DNA from: Hyphomicrobiales bacterium
GTDB lineage: Bacteria; Pseudomonadota; Alphaproteobacteria; Rhizobiales; Rhizobiaceae
Direction: 5' to 3'
Assembly (NCBI GenBank): GCA_900470805.1
Contig: UCCA01000018.1
Location: forward strand, 310,001-374,000
DNA length: 64,000 nucleotides
This document shows, piece after piece, positions 18,227 through 28,084 of the stretch (its first letter is position 1; the number at the start of each line of letters is the position of its first letter). Below the pieces are notes generated by a model. That model was not told where the DNA came from and made no database searches. It saw nothing but the letters and a program-made list of their open reading frames with translations. The position numbers and the translations under genes are program-made.

Positions 18227-19023
18227 CGCCGTGCCCTCATAGCACCCGCTCCATAGTCTTCAGGAGCATGGCACCTTGGAAGGTCACGGGGTTCACGCAA
18301 GTACGTTACGGTAAACGGTGGTGTAAATCGCATTCACTATGCGGGAGACATTGGTCGCCAAGGCAGATTGATCCTCCCTTAAGGGCGGGAGCCATGCACA
18401 CGAAAATGCGCCCGGTTTCAGCAACGTCAATGGCTTGCGAGGATTGATATCCCCGCCTTCCCGAGCAATGCCACACTTTGCTCGTCCCGCTTTCGGATAC
18501 ACCGGTGGCGTTGCCGGCGAGGCGGGACCGGCGCTTTCGGGAAGCCTGTAACGCAGGGTGGAACGGAGGGCGTCGTGGACTGGTCCTGCCACGGGAATGT
18601 GGTGTGCGAGCGCAGAGGTCGGCTTGCCGAAACCGCGCGCCTTGGCACATAGGGGACGGCGACTGGCCGACCGGCACGAGCCCTGGAAGGAGCAATGCCG
18701 GAACGATGCGGAGGTGCCGGGACGACAGGTCCACGGAGCACCGCCACTGCGTCGCAAAGACGGCCCTTTGGAATGCCCGGGTAGCGAAAGCGCCATAACG
18801 AGAACAACCCCGCGAGCATGTCTCTGAAAAGATGCCGAAAACCCGTAAAAAGGCCTGGAAAGCGACCGCAGAACGCCGAACGGGGCGCCGGAAGGTGTCA
18901 CCAAACTAAAAACTTTACGAGGCAGCTTCCGGCGCCCCGTCCGCCATATGCCGATCACCCGGAGGGTTTTTGCCCGGCCGGTGTGAAGCCATGGCTTTTG
19001 ATATCGCGACTGTTTCGCGGTCG
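18227..19023. other. Long non-coding or repeat-like region of unknown function
   Basis: About 800 bp with no gene I can support. Several overlapping frames on both strands stay open, but none has a good ribosome site, domain or codon pattern, and the longest continues out of frame through the LysE gene. It contains a perfect 15-bp inverted repeat (18880-18940), a smaller GTCCCGC/GCGGGAC repeat and repeated CGCTTTCGG. Its left end must hold the promoter of the DUF3302-HlyD pair. It could be a structured RNA, a non-autonomous repeat or decayed sequence. Confidence 0.55.
18880..18940. repeat. Perfect 15-bp inverted repeat
   Basis: Arms ACGGGGCGCCGGAAG (18880-18894) and CTTCCGGCGCCCCGT (18926-18940) are exact reverse complements around a 31-base A/T-richer loop. 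There is no T-run on either side, so it is not a standard intrinsic terminator. Confidence 0.85.
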
Positions 19024-19644
19024 CTACTTGAGCAGGGTGTAGCCCGCCGAGCCGAGTGCCAGTAGGCCGAAGACGATCAGGAGGTAGCTGGTGCCGCGAA
19101 TGACCTTGGTTGTGAATGTCTCCGGCAGCTTGTCCCGCGCCAGCGTCACCGCGCCGCTGAGAAAGAACCACCAGGCGAGCGAACCTGAAAACACGCCACC
19201 GACGATGACCGCCGAACTGAACCGCCGCGTCTCCTCCATCAGCCCGAAACCGGCAAACAGCGCCCCGAACGACAGGATCGTCGCCGGATTGGAGATGGTC
19301 AGCAAAAAGGTCGCGACCGTCGTGGCGGCAAGCCCGCCTGCCCCGATATCGGCTGCCTCGACCGGATCGTGCGTCAGCCCGCGCCAACCGAGAAACAGCA
19401 AAAGCAGCCCGCCGCCGATTGCGAGGGGCAGCGTCGCCATCGACATGGTTTCGGCGAACACGGCAATGCCGGTGACCGCCACCAGCGCATAGCTGGCATC
19501 GCCGACCGCTGTTCCGAAGCCGCAGGAAAAACCGGCGAGAAAGCCCCGCTCCAGCGTCCGGTTAATGCACAGCATCCCGATCGGCCCGAGCGGCGCGGTG
19601 ATGATGACGCCCAGCAGAGCGCCTTTGAGGAAGAGCAGAAGCAT
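19024..19644 (-). CDS. LysE-family amino-acid exporter
   Basis: The 206-residue inner-membrane protein has about six helices and the LysE/RhtB N-terminal signature GVIITAPLGPIGMLCINRTL, plus TISNPATILSF near the middle, which is typical of the family. Members export amino acids or homoserine lactones; the substrate is not predictable here. The ribosome site is weak. It is followed by the 800-bp region with no gene. Confidence 0.9.
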   Translation of the reverse strand: MLLLFLKGALLGVIITAPLGPIGMLCINRTLERGFLAGFSCGFGTAVGDASYALVAVTGIAVFAETMSMATLPLAIGGGLLLLFLGWRGLTHDPVEAADIGAGGLAATTVATFLLTISNPATILSFGALFAGFGLMEETRRFSSAVIVGGVFSGSLAWWFFLSGAVTLARDKLPETFTTKVIRGTSYLLIVFGLLALGSAGYTLLK

Positions 19645-19723
19645 GCGTCAGTCGATTCCCATTCGCGGCGGGCAACGCCACGATCATGGCAGCTGTCTAC
19701 CGCCTTGAACCGTCAGCGCAACG

Positions 19724-19749
19724 AAAAAGGCCGCCTTGAAAGGCGGCCT
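19724..19749 (-). terminator. Terminator of the suf operon
   Basis: On the minus strand AGGCCGCCTT pairs with AAGGCGGCCT and is followed by TTTTTCG, a textbook intrinsic terminator 28 bp past the sufA stop. Confidence 0.9.
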
Positions 19750-19776
19750 GATCAAGAATAACGATCGATGTTGCAA

Positions 19777-20169
19777 TCACTGCGCCGGCACCACGGCATC
19801 GCCACGTGCGGCAAGTGCCGCCAGGTCGGCCGGCTTGAGCTCTACCGATTCGCCACAGCCGCAGGCAGACGTCTGGTTCGGATTGGTGAAGGTAAAGCCG
19901 GAGCGCAGCGTCGTCTGCTCGAATCCCATCTCGGTGCCGAGCAGATAAAGCACTGCCGACGGTTCGATCCATACCCGGGCGCCATCGCGCTCGATCAGGT
20001 CGTCCTTGGCGTTCGGCTCGCTGACGAGGTCGATGGTATACTCCATCCCCGCGCAACCACCCTTCTTGATCCCGACGCGAATGCCCTTGGCGTCCGGGCC
20101 GGAATTCTCGACGATCGCCTTGACCCGCGCTGCGGCGGTGTCGGTCATGCTCATCACGGCAAAGCCCAT
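19777..20169 (-). CDS. sufA: A-type Fe-S carrier SufA/HesB
   Basis: The 130-residue A-type scaffold/carrier passes Fe-S clusters from SufBCD to apoproteins. The three conserved cysteines are present: one in KKGGCAGMEY and two in SACGCGES. The ATG at 20167-20169 has AGGAG nine bases upstream; a TTG further up is less likely. It is the last gene of the suf operon but is separated from sufT by an inserted toxin-antitoxin pair. Confidence 0.93.
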   Translation of the reverse strand: MGFAVMSMTDTAAARVKAIVENSGPDAKGIRVGIKKGGCAGMEYTIDLVSEPNAKDDLIERDGARVWIEPSAVLYLLGTEMGFEQTTLRSGFTFTNPNQTSACGCGESVELKPADLAALAARGDAVVPAQ

Positions 20170-20261
20170 CGGCTCATTCTCCTTCCGCAACCGGGTTCAA
20201 GGTCCGGCGCTTCCATAACAGATATGTAGTCGCTCGCGGCGATCCGATCAACCGCCTGCGT

Positions 20262-20549
20262 TCATGGCAACTGCTTCGGCCAGCCGCGAGCGGCGTGGAT
20301 GATACGAACAATCACAGCATCGTCCCCGCTGCGGCGAAAGATGATAAGATAATTCTCCCGCGAATATGTCCTTAGGCCAACTCTGATATCGTCGCGCAGG
20401 TGCCCAAGTGCCGGATAGTCGCCAAGCAGTTCGAAGACCCCGACCATTGAACGCGCCCACGCCCTGGCAGCGTCGGGATTGCGGTCAGCAATGTACTCGG
20501 AAATATCCCGCAAATCCGCCCTCGCTCGCGGACGTAGGATATAACTCAT
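20262..20549 (-). CDS. parE: ParE/RelE-family toxin
   Basis: The 95-residue protein has the type II toxin pattern: RPRARADLRDISEYIADRNP at the N-terminus, LGHLRDDIRVGLRTY in the middle and YLIIFRRSGDDAVIVRIIHA at the C-terminus, typical of ParE (gyrase-poisoning) rather than RelE. Its ATG overlaps the antitoxin stop by four bases. It sits inside the suf operon in the same direction, 92 bp before sufA. Confidence 0.9.
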   Translation of the reverse strand: MSYILRPRARADLRDISEYIADRNPDAARAWARSMVGVFELLGDYPALGHLRDDIRVGLRTYSRENYLIIFRRSGDDAVIVRIIHAARGWPKQLP

Positions 20550-20827
20550 CGGCTACCGCGCTGGGCGATATAAGCCTCAAGCTCGCTTCCAAGCTCACGC
20601 ATCGCTTGCGGGCCATCGATCGGGTCACCGCTCGATTCACCCTCCTCGACCAACCGATCGAACTCCTCTGGCGTGTAACCGTGGATCAGTTGGCGGGACT
20701 GCCATTGCTCAAGCGCCGCGAGCACAATGTCACCGGTGGAGCCGAATCGCCCCGACCGGACAGCGGCGTCCACCGCCTCCGCCAACTCAGGCGTCAGTTC
20801 AATGCTGATTGTCTCAAGGCGACCCAT
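20546..20827 (-). CDS. parD: ParD-family antitoxin
   Basis: The 93-residue protein starts with the ribbon-helix-helix segment ETISIELTPELAEAVDAAVR, followed by SGRFGSTGDIVLAALEQW, as in ParD/CopG antitoxins. The acidic C-terminus (EGESSGDPIDGP) would wrap the toxin. The start at 20825-20827 has GGGAG upstream; a longer frame to 20875 adds non-conserved residues. It lies 48 bp after sufT and may be autoregulated or cotranscribed with suf. Confidence 0.88.
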   Translation of the reverse strand: MGRLETISIELTPELAEAVDAAVRSGRFGSTGDIVLAALEQWQSRQLIHGYTPEEFDRLVEEGESSGDPIDGPQAMRELGSELEAYIAQRGSR

Positions 20828-20875
20828 TGCGCGCAGCTCCCACTTGACAGGCGCAATGCTAGCCCAAACGGCCAC

Positions 20876-21256
20876 TCAATACCAGCCGACGGCTACCTGC
20901 GCCTCTTCCGACATCCGGTCCGGCGTCCACGGCGGGTCGAAGGTCATGCCGACCTCGACGCCCGACACGCCCTCGACGGCGCCGACGGCGTTTTCGACCC
21001 AGCCGGGCATCTCGCCGGCAACAGGGCAGCCCGGCGCGGTCAGCGTCATCATGATCTTGACCATCCGGTCGTCCTCGATGTCGATCTTGTAGATCAGCCC
21101 GAGTTCGAAGATGTCGGCCGGAATTTCAGGGTCATAGACGGTCTTCAGCGCCATGATGACGTCGTCGCTGAGACGCGCCAGTTCGTCGTCTGGAATGCTG
21201 GAATGCACGATGCCGTCGCGCACGTCGATCTTCTGTTCGCTGTCGTCAAGGCTCAT
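20876..21256 (-). CDS. sufT: SUF system Fe-S assembly protein SufT (DUF59/MIP18)
   Basis: The 126-residue protein has the MIP18 core VYDPEIPADIFELGLIYKID, the conserved cysteine in MTLTAPGCPVAG and the C-terminal DPPWTPDRMSEEA. SufT-type proteins assist Fe-S cluster maturation. It lies 12 bp after sufS; in Agrobacterium the equivalent gene (called sufX) holds the same position. Confidence 0.93.
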   Translation of the reverse strand: MSLDDSEQKIDVRDGIVHSSIPDDELARLSDDVIMALKTVYDPEIPADIFELGLIYKIDIEDDRMVKIMMTLTAPGCPVAGEMPGWVENAVGAVEGVSGVEVGMTFDPPWTPDRMSEEAQVAVGWY

Positions 21257-21268
21257 ATCGAGCGCTCC

Positions 21269-22507
21269 TTATGCAAAAAACGTACGCGCATATTCAAGCG
21301 CGTCGGCAAGGGCATCGACCTCGGCACGGGTGTTGTACATGCCGAAGGATGCACGGCATGTGGAGGTGACGCCGAAGCGTTTCAAGAGCGGCATGGCGCA
21401 ATGCGTGCCCGCCCGGACGGCAACGCCGCGGCGATCGATCACCGTCGAGACGTCATGGGCATGCAGCCCCGCCAGTTCGAACGAGAAGATCCCGCCCTTG
21501 CCGGGCGCATTGCCGATCACCCTGAGCGAATTGACCGCGCGCAGTCGCTCCGCGGCATAAGCCGCCAGATCCGCCTCGTGCCGCGCGATCGCCTCGCGGC
21601 CGACCTTTTCCATATAGTCGAGCGCATAGCCGAGCCCGATCGCCTGGACGATAGGGGGCGTGCCGGCTTCGAAACGGTGCGGCGGCTCGTTGTAGGTGAC
21701 GGTCTCCTCGCTGACGTCGAAAATCATCTCGCCGCCGCCCTGGAACGGCCGCATCGACGCAAGCCGGTCCTTCTTGCCGTAAAGCACGCCGATCCCGGAG
21801 GGACCATAGAGCTTGTGACCGGTCATGACGTACCAGTCGCAATCGATATCCTGAACATCGACTGGCATATGGACCGCGCCCTGGCTGCCGTCGACCAGAA
21901 CCGGAATGCCGCGCTCATGCGCGATGCGGCAGATCTCCTTGACCGGAACGACGGTGCCCAGCGCATTCGACATCTGCGTGATGGCGACGAGCTTGGTGCG
22001 CTCCGTCAGGCACTTCTCGAATTCCTCGATATGGAAGGCGCCCTCGTCATCGACAGGCGCCCAGACCAGCTTGGCGCCCTGCCGTTCGCGGATGAAATGC
22101 CATGGCACGATATTCGAGTGATGCTCCATGATCGACACGACGATCTCGTCGCCCTCGCCGATATTGGGCATGCCCCAGCCATAGGCGACCGTGTTGATTG
22201 CCTCGGTCGAGGACTTGGTGAAGACGATCTCGTCCACCGACGGCGCATTCAGGAAGCGGCGCACCTTTTCGCGCGACGACTCGTATGCCTCGGTCGCCGC
22301 GTTCGACAGGAAGTGCAGGCCGCGATGCACATTGGCATATTCGTTCGAATAGGCATGGCTGATGGCATCGATCACCACCTGCGGCTTCTGCGCCGAGGCG
22401 CCATTGTCGAGATAGACAAGCGGCTTGCCGTAGACCTGCTTCGACAGGATCGGGAAATCCTTGCGAACGGCTTCGACGTCATAGGCGACTGTCGTAATCT
22501 GATCCAT
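21269..22507 (-). CDS. sufS: Cysteine desulfurase SufS
   Basis: PLP enzyme that takes sulfur from cysteine for Fe-S assembly (class II, SufS type). The 412-residue protein has the PLP-lysine motif VMTGHKLYGPSGIGVLYGK and the active-site cysteine in VRAGTHCAMPLL. The start at 22505-22507 (MDQITTVAYDVEAVRKDFP) is preferred, because an in-frame extension to 22618 merely translates a palindromic repeat (ETCLDPRDKPEDDG). It is separated from sufD by the 370-bp repeat cluster. Confidence 0.95.
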   Translation of the reverse strand: MDQITTVAYDVEAVRKDFPILSKQVYGKPLVYLDNGASAQKPQVVIDAISHAYSNEYANVHRGLHFLSNAATEAYESSREKVRRFLNAPSVDEIVFTKSSTEAINTVAYGWGMPNIGEGDEIVVSIMEHHSNIVPWHFIRERQGAKLVWAPVDDEGAFHIEEFEKCLTERTKLVAITQMSNALGTVVPVKEICRIAHERGIPVLVDGSQGAVHMPVDVQDIDCDWYVMTGHKLYGPSGIGVLYGKKDRLASMRPFQGGGEMIFDVSEETVTYNEPPHRFEAGTPPIVQAIGLGYALDYMEKVGREAIARHEADLAAYAAERLRAVNSLRVIGNAPGKGGIFSFELAGLHAHDVSTVIDRRGVAVRAGTHCAMPLLKRFGVTSTCRASFGMYNTRAEVDALADALEYARTFFA

Positions 22508-22548
22508 GCCAGGCCCTTTCATATCGCGCTTCTGCCTTGTTTCTGCGC

Positions 22549-22688
22549 CGTCATCCTCGGGCTTGTCCCGAGGATCTAAACACGTCTCTAAAGTCTCAAC
22601 GACCATGGATGCGGCCATCGGCCAGATCCATTACCGTCCAGTCCCGGGTCAGCGGCAGCAGATCCTCGGGTTAAGCCCGAGGATGACG
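22549..22688. repeat. Palindromic repeat pair in inverted orientation
   Basis: Copy 1 (22553-22575) and copy 2 (22662-22684) each have arms ATCCTCGGG and CCCGAGGAT around a 5-base loop. Together they are bounded by 13-bp outer inverted repeats, CGTCATCCTCGGG (22549-22561) and CCCGAGGATGACG (22676-22688). Sequences of this type are dispersed in rhizobial genomes; the copy number here cannot be judged from the window. Confidence 0.85.
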
Positions 22689-22782
22689 TCGAGTGTGGGG
22701 CGAACCCGCTCATACCCGGGATGACGCTAAAGCAAGAACTGCCCAACGCCATCAGTCACTCGCATCCACCAACCCTCGTCAC

Positions 22783-22820
22783 CGTCATCCTCGGGTTTGT
22801 CCCGAGGATCTAAACACGTC
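22783..22820. repeat. Third copy of the palindromic repeat
   Basis: The same ATCCTCGGG-N5-CCCGAGGAT hairpin (22787-22809), in the orientation of copy 1 and sharing its right flank CTAAACACGTC. It differs from copy 1 mainly at one loop base. Confidence 0.85.
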
Positions 22821-22877
22821 ACCACTCGTCGCAACGGTCACGGATCAATTCATCACCGATAACGGCGAAAATTGCCG

Positions 22878-24152
22878 TTACGCGTGCTTCTCGAGCCATG
22901 TCGAAATCACGCCCTCAAGCGCCTCGACGATGGCTTCGTTCTCAAGCTCTTCGACGATCTCCGCCACGAAGGCATTGACCAGCATGGCCCGCGCCTTGTT
23001 CTCGGGAATGCCCCGCGCCATCAGGTAATAGAGATGGTTGCGGTCGATATCGGCCACCGTCGCGCCATGCCCGCACTGGACGTCGTCGGCGAAGATCTCG
23101 AGTTCCGGCTTCACCGAGAACTCGGCATCGTCGGACATCAGCAGCGTGTTGCACGCCATCTTCGCATCGGTCTTCTGCGCATCGGGTGCCACCCGGATCA
23201 TGCCCTGGAACACGCCCTTGGCGCGGTCGAACACGACGTTGCGGATGATCTCGGTCGAGCCGGTGTTCGGCACGTTATGGCCGAGCACCATCGTCACGTC
23301 GGTATGTGTCTCCGCACCGAGCAGGTTGATGCCGCGCAGCGTCAGATCGGCGCCCTCGCCCGTCACCTTGATGTGCAGTTCCTGCCGCACCAGCTTGCCG
23401 CCGGCATTGATCACGAACAGCTTCAGCTTGGCGTCGGCACCGAGGTCGACACGGATCTGGCCGAGATGGGTATCGTCGGCGCCCTGCTGCTGGACGATGA
23501 TCCAGGTGAGCTCCGTGCCTTCGCCGAGCGTGATGTCGCTGACATGCGACACCAGCGCCGCATCCGGCGTCACCGACAGGTGACGCTCGATGACGGTCGC
23601 CTTGACACCGGCGCCGAAACTGACGGGAAGACGCGTATGCGTCTGTCCGCCGGCATGAACGAACTGGATTTCCAGAGGCTCTTCAAGATCGGTCTCGGCA
23701 GGCACGTCGATGACATAGCCGTCGCGCACGAAGCTGCCATTGATCCGGCCGACCGCATCGTCCTTGTCGAGTGCGCCGAGGCCGGCCGCGGCCGAACCGC
23801 TCGACAACTGCTCGGCATAGCTCGAAAGCGCCAGATCGCCGGCCCGCGCCTTGTGGTCAGGCCGCCCCTGGATCACCGAAAGCACGGTCGATCCCTCGAC
23901 CAGCGGATCGCGGGCGTCGGAACCGGCATCACCTGCCTGGGCAGGCACGGCGCGCAGCAGCGTCTTCAGGTCGGTATAATGCCAGGCCTCGACGCGACGC
24001 GTCGGCAGGCCGGTTGTCTTGAGGTCGTCGAGCAACCGGTCACGGATGGCGATGACCGCGCCGTCGCCGGGCAGTTCGCCGATCTGGTTGTTGAACGCCT
24101 CGATCAGCGCCGCTTCCGCGGCGGTCAGGCGGGGTGTCGTCTGCATGTTCAT
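22878..24152 (-). CDS. sufD: Fe-S cluster assembly protein SufD
   Basis: Subunit of the SufBC2D scaffold complex. The 424-residue protein has the SufD N-terminal helical region (LPTRRVEAWHYTDLKTLLR) and the beta-helix core ending in DVQCGHGATVADIDRNHLYY, with the conserved histidine and cysteine of the SufB/D interface. It lies 24 bp after sufC. Confidence 0.95.
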   Translation of the reverse strand: MNMQTTPRLTAAEAALIEAFNNQIGELPGDGAVIAIRDRLLDDLKTTGLPTRRVEAWHYTDLKTLLRAVPAQAGDAGSDARDPLVEGSTVLSVIQGRPDHKARAGDLALSSYAEQLSSGSAAAGLGALDKDDAVGRINGSFVRDGYVIDVPAETDLEEPLEIQFVHAGGQTHTRLPVSFGAGVKATVIERHLSVTPDAALVSHVSDITLGEGTELTWIIVQQQGADDTHLGQIRVDLGADAKLKLFVINAGGKLVRQELHIKVTGEGADLTLRGINLLGAETHTDVTMVLGHNVPNTGSTEIIRNVVFDRAKGVFQGMIRVAPDAQKTDAKMACNTLLMSDDAEFSVKPELEIFADDVQCGHGATVADIDRNHLYYLMARGIPENKARAMLVNAFVAEIVEELENEAIVEALEGVISTWLEKHA

Positions 24153-24176
24153 GCGACCAGTCCTTTCCGCCCCAGA

Positions 24177-24932
24177 TCAGGCTGCCGCGCCGATGATGTC
24201 GGCGTAGCCATTCGCTTCCAGTTCATGCGCCAGCGTCTTGTCGCCGGACTTGATGACCTGGCCCTTGTAGAGAACATGGACGGTATCAGGCACGATGTAG
24301 TCGAGCAGGCGCTGGTAGTGGGTGATGACGATGACGGCGCGATCGGGCGACCGCAGCGCGTTGACGCCGTCGGCGACGATCTTCAGCGCATCGATATCAA
24401 GGCCGGAGTCCGTCTCGTCGAGGATGCAAAGGTTCGGCTGCAGCAGCGCCATCTGCAGGATCTCGGCGCGCTTCTTCTCGCCGCCGGAAAAGCCGACATT
24501 GAGCGGACGCTTCAGCATCTCGGTGTTGATCTGCAGCTTGGCCGCGGACTCTTTCACGAGGCGCATGAAATCAGGCGTCTTCAGCTCTTCCTCGCCGCGC
24601 GCCTTGCGCTGCTCGTTCATCGCCACCTTGAGGAACTGCATGGTGGCGACACCCGGAATTTCGACCGGATACTGGAACGCCAGGAAGATACCCTTGGCGG
24701 CGCGTTCGGCCGGATCCAGTTCGAGAATGCTCTCACCATTATAAAGGATCTCGCCCTCGGTGACTTCATAGTCGCTGCGGCCGGAGAGGATATAGGACAG
24801 CGTCGACTTGCCGGAGCCGTTCGGCCCCATGATCGCCGCCACTTCGCCGGCCTTAACGGTCAGGTTCAGACCACGGATGATCTCGGTGCCGTCTTCGGCG
24901 ATGCGGGCGTGCAGGTTCTTGATTTCAAGCAT
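24177..24932 (-). CDS. sufC: Fe-S assembly ATPase SufC
   Basis: ABC-type ATPase that drives conformational changes of SufB-SufD. The 251-residue protein has Walker A GPNGSGKST near residues 34-42, signature FSGGEKKR near 146, Walker B LCILDETDSGLD and the H-loop VITHYQR. The start at 24930-24932 (MLEIKNLHARI) fits the family; an 11-codon upstream extension is not conserved. It follows a small coiled-coil gene that sits between sufB and sufC. Confidence 0.95.
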   Translation of the reverse strand: MLEIKNLHARIAEDGTEIIRGLNLTVKAGEVAAIMGPNGSGKSTLSYILSGRSDYEVTEGEILYNGESILELDPAERAAKGIFLAFQYPVEIPGVATMQFLKVAMNEQRKARGEEELKTPDFMRLVKESAAKLQINTEMLKRPLNVGFSGGEKKRAEILQMALLQPNLCILDETDSGLDIDALKIVADGVNALRSPDRAVIVITHYQRLLDYIVPDTVHVLYKGQVIKSGDKTLAHELEANGYADIIGAAA

Positions 24933-24974
24933 GGTCAAATCTCTTATCTGTTTGAGGCGAAGCAAGGCAGCGTT

Positions 24975-25192
24975 CTATTCGCCGAGCTCCAGCCGTTTTT
25001 CAATTCTGTCGAGGCGAACTTTGAGGGTGGCAAGTTCCCCATCATGAAGGACTTGAGAGCCGAGCAGTCCGGCCATGTGCTGGCGCATCACCAGCATCTC
25101 CGCGCGCACGCCGCTCATCTCATCCTTCATCGAAGCCATGTCCGCGCGCATCACACGCAGATGCTCCAGAATGAGGTTCTCGACCTTCTCGT

Positions 25193-25196
<4 letters not shown>
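24975..25196 (-). CDS. Small coiled-coil protein inside the suf operon
   Basis: The 73-residue, highly charged helical protein shows heptad-like spacing throughout ([20 protein letters not shown]) and ends [17 protein letters not shown]. Its ATG overlaps the sufB stop by four bases (ATGA), indicating translational coupling, and sufC follows after 42 bp. No known domain. A similar small protein with [14 protein letters not shown] at its end lies between purS and purQ (51131-51364), so this looks like a paralogous family. A role in Fe-S assembly is possible only by association. Confidence 0.72.
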
Positions 25197-26662
<1,466 letters not shown>

Positions 26663-26805
26663 GTCGTTCTCCAATCTCGCCGGATAAAAGGTCCGGCAGC
26701 TTGTCGTTCGGGCAATATGGGTTGCCCCTTATGTAGGTGGCCAAAGGGGACTTTTCAGCCCAATTGGCAAGCGGAAATTTGCGTTTTCGCAAATTTTTCA
26801 GGCAG

Positions 26806-27972
26806 TCAGGCCGCCTCTCCGGCCGGCTTTCGCCGGGCGGCTATTTTCGTGAATTTGGCAAGCGCCATGTCGATGTCGTGGTCATCAGTCAAAAAACCGA
26901 GCGAGATGCGCAGCGCGCCGAGCTTCGGATCCCGACCCATGGCCACCAGAACGTGGCTCTCGCCAACCTTGCCCGACGAGCAGGCAGCCCCCGCCGACAG
27001 CGCCACGCCTTCGAGATCGAACGCGATCTGCCCGGTCTCGGCCTTCAGCCCCGGCAGCGTGAAAAACGTCGTGTTCGACACCCGCATCTGGTCGGCGCCG
27101 TATATGATGACATCGGGGGCAGCCGCCCGCATCCCGGCCTCCAGTCGTTCTCGCAGCCGCGAAAGCATGTCGTTTCGCTCGTCGAACTCTTCGGTGGCAG
27201 CCTGCGCGGCCGCGCCGAAGCCGATGACGGACAGGGAATTCTCGGTCCCCGAGCGATGGCCCTTTTCCTGGCCACCGCCATGGATCAGCGCCCGCGGCAT
27301 CAGCACCTCGCCGCGCGACACCAGCGCACCGGCGCCCTTTGGGCCGCCGATCTTGTGCGAGGAGATAATGATGAAATCGGCGCCGAGCGCATTGATATCG
27401 AGCGTGATGCGACCGGCAGCCTGCACCGCATCGACGACGAGCAGACCCCCATGCGCCTGAACGATTTTAGCGACCTCGCCGATCGGCTGGACGACACCGG
27501 TCTCGTTGTTGACAAGCATTACGGCAACCATCGGCAGACCCGTGGATTTGTCGTGCGACTGCAGCAGCGATTGCAACGAATCAAGATCGACGACACCAGC
27601 AGAGGTCACCGCGATCTCGCTGATCCGCTCCTTGGAGAACCGCCCGCCTTCGCGGACCGCCGGATGCTCAATTGCCGAGTAATAGAGATGACCGATCGCC
27701 ATCGGCGTGCGGCCCATGCGGAAATCCGGCGTCAGCACCATATTGGCCGCTTCCGTCGCGCCACTGGTAAAGACCACGTGCGCCGGGTCGGCGCCAACAA
27801 GTGCGGCCACCTGCCGTCGCGCACCTTCGATTGCGGCACGGACGCTGCGGCCTTCTCCATGCACGGAACTTGGATTGCCGAACATGTCGATCGCGCGCAG
27901 AACCGCTTCCCGCGCTGCGGGGTGCAGCGGCGATGTCGCGTTCCAATCGAGATAGAGGCGTGGCGGCGCCAT
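26806..27972 (-). CDS. sufS2: Cysteine desulfurase (IscS/NifS type), first gene of the suf operon
   Basis: The 388-residue PLP enzyme of class V begins LYLDWNATSPLHPAAREAVL and has the PLP-lysine motif ISSHKIGGPKGAGAL and the flexible-loop cysteine in SAGAACSSGKVGESH, which is the IscS/NifS (class I) type rather than SufS. It is therefore a second, different desulfurase in the same operon; Agrobacterium has the same arrangement (sufS2). The start at 27970-27972 fits the family; the ribosome site is weak. The operon promoter lies at 28.1 kb. Confidence 0.92.
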   Translation of the reverse strand: MAPPRLYLDWNATSPLHPAAREAVLRAIDMFGNPSSVHGEGRSVRAAIEGARRQVAALVGADPAHVVFTSGATEAANMVLTPDFRMGRTPMAIGHLYYSAIEHPAVREGGRFSKERISEIAVTSAGVVDLDSLQSLLQSHDKSTGLPMVAVMLVNNETGVVQPIGEVAKIVQAHGGLLVVDAVQAAGRITLDINALGADFIIISSHKIGGPKGAGALVSRGEVLMPRALIHGGGQEKGHRSGTENSLSVIGFGAAAQAATEEFDERNDMLSRLRERLEAGMRAAAPDVIIYGADQMRVSNTTFFTLPGLKAETGQIAFDLEGVALSAGAACSSGKVGESHVLVAMGRDPKLGALRISLGFLTDDHDIDMALAKFTKIAARRKPAGEAA

Positions 27973-28084
27973 GATCTTTTCGTCCTGCGCTTCATCCTTG
28001 CGAGGCAACTCGGCTCATTTTCCTTGAAAAGTCAGCCGCGCTTGCCTTATGACACATCCCACAATGCGTGGATCGCCATGCAAG

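Larger units (their letters stand above)
22508..22877. other. Repeat-filled gap between sufD and sufS
   Basis: 370 bp without a gene inside the suf operon. It holds three copies of a palindromic repeat plus shorter fragments (CCCGGG-GATGACG near 22717-22726). The sufS ribosome site lies at the left end. Confidence 0.8.

Noticed and set aside
18293..19387. 364-codon minus-strand frame through the unexplained region
   Set aside because: It continues out of frame through the LysE gene, has arginine/proline/serine-rich shadow composition and no ribosome site or domain.
22507..22618. N-terminal extension of SufS
   Set aside because: The added residues are a translation of the palindromic repeat; SufS homology begins at MDQITT.
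22549..22820. CRISPR-like array
   Set aside because: Only three repeats, in mixed orientation and with unequal spacing, internally palindromic and with no cas genes.
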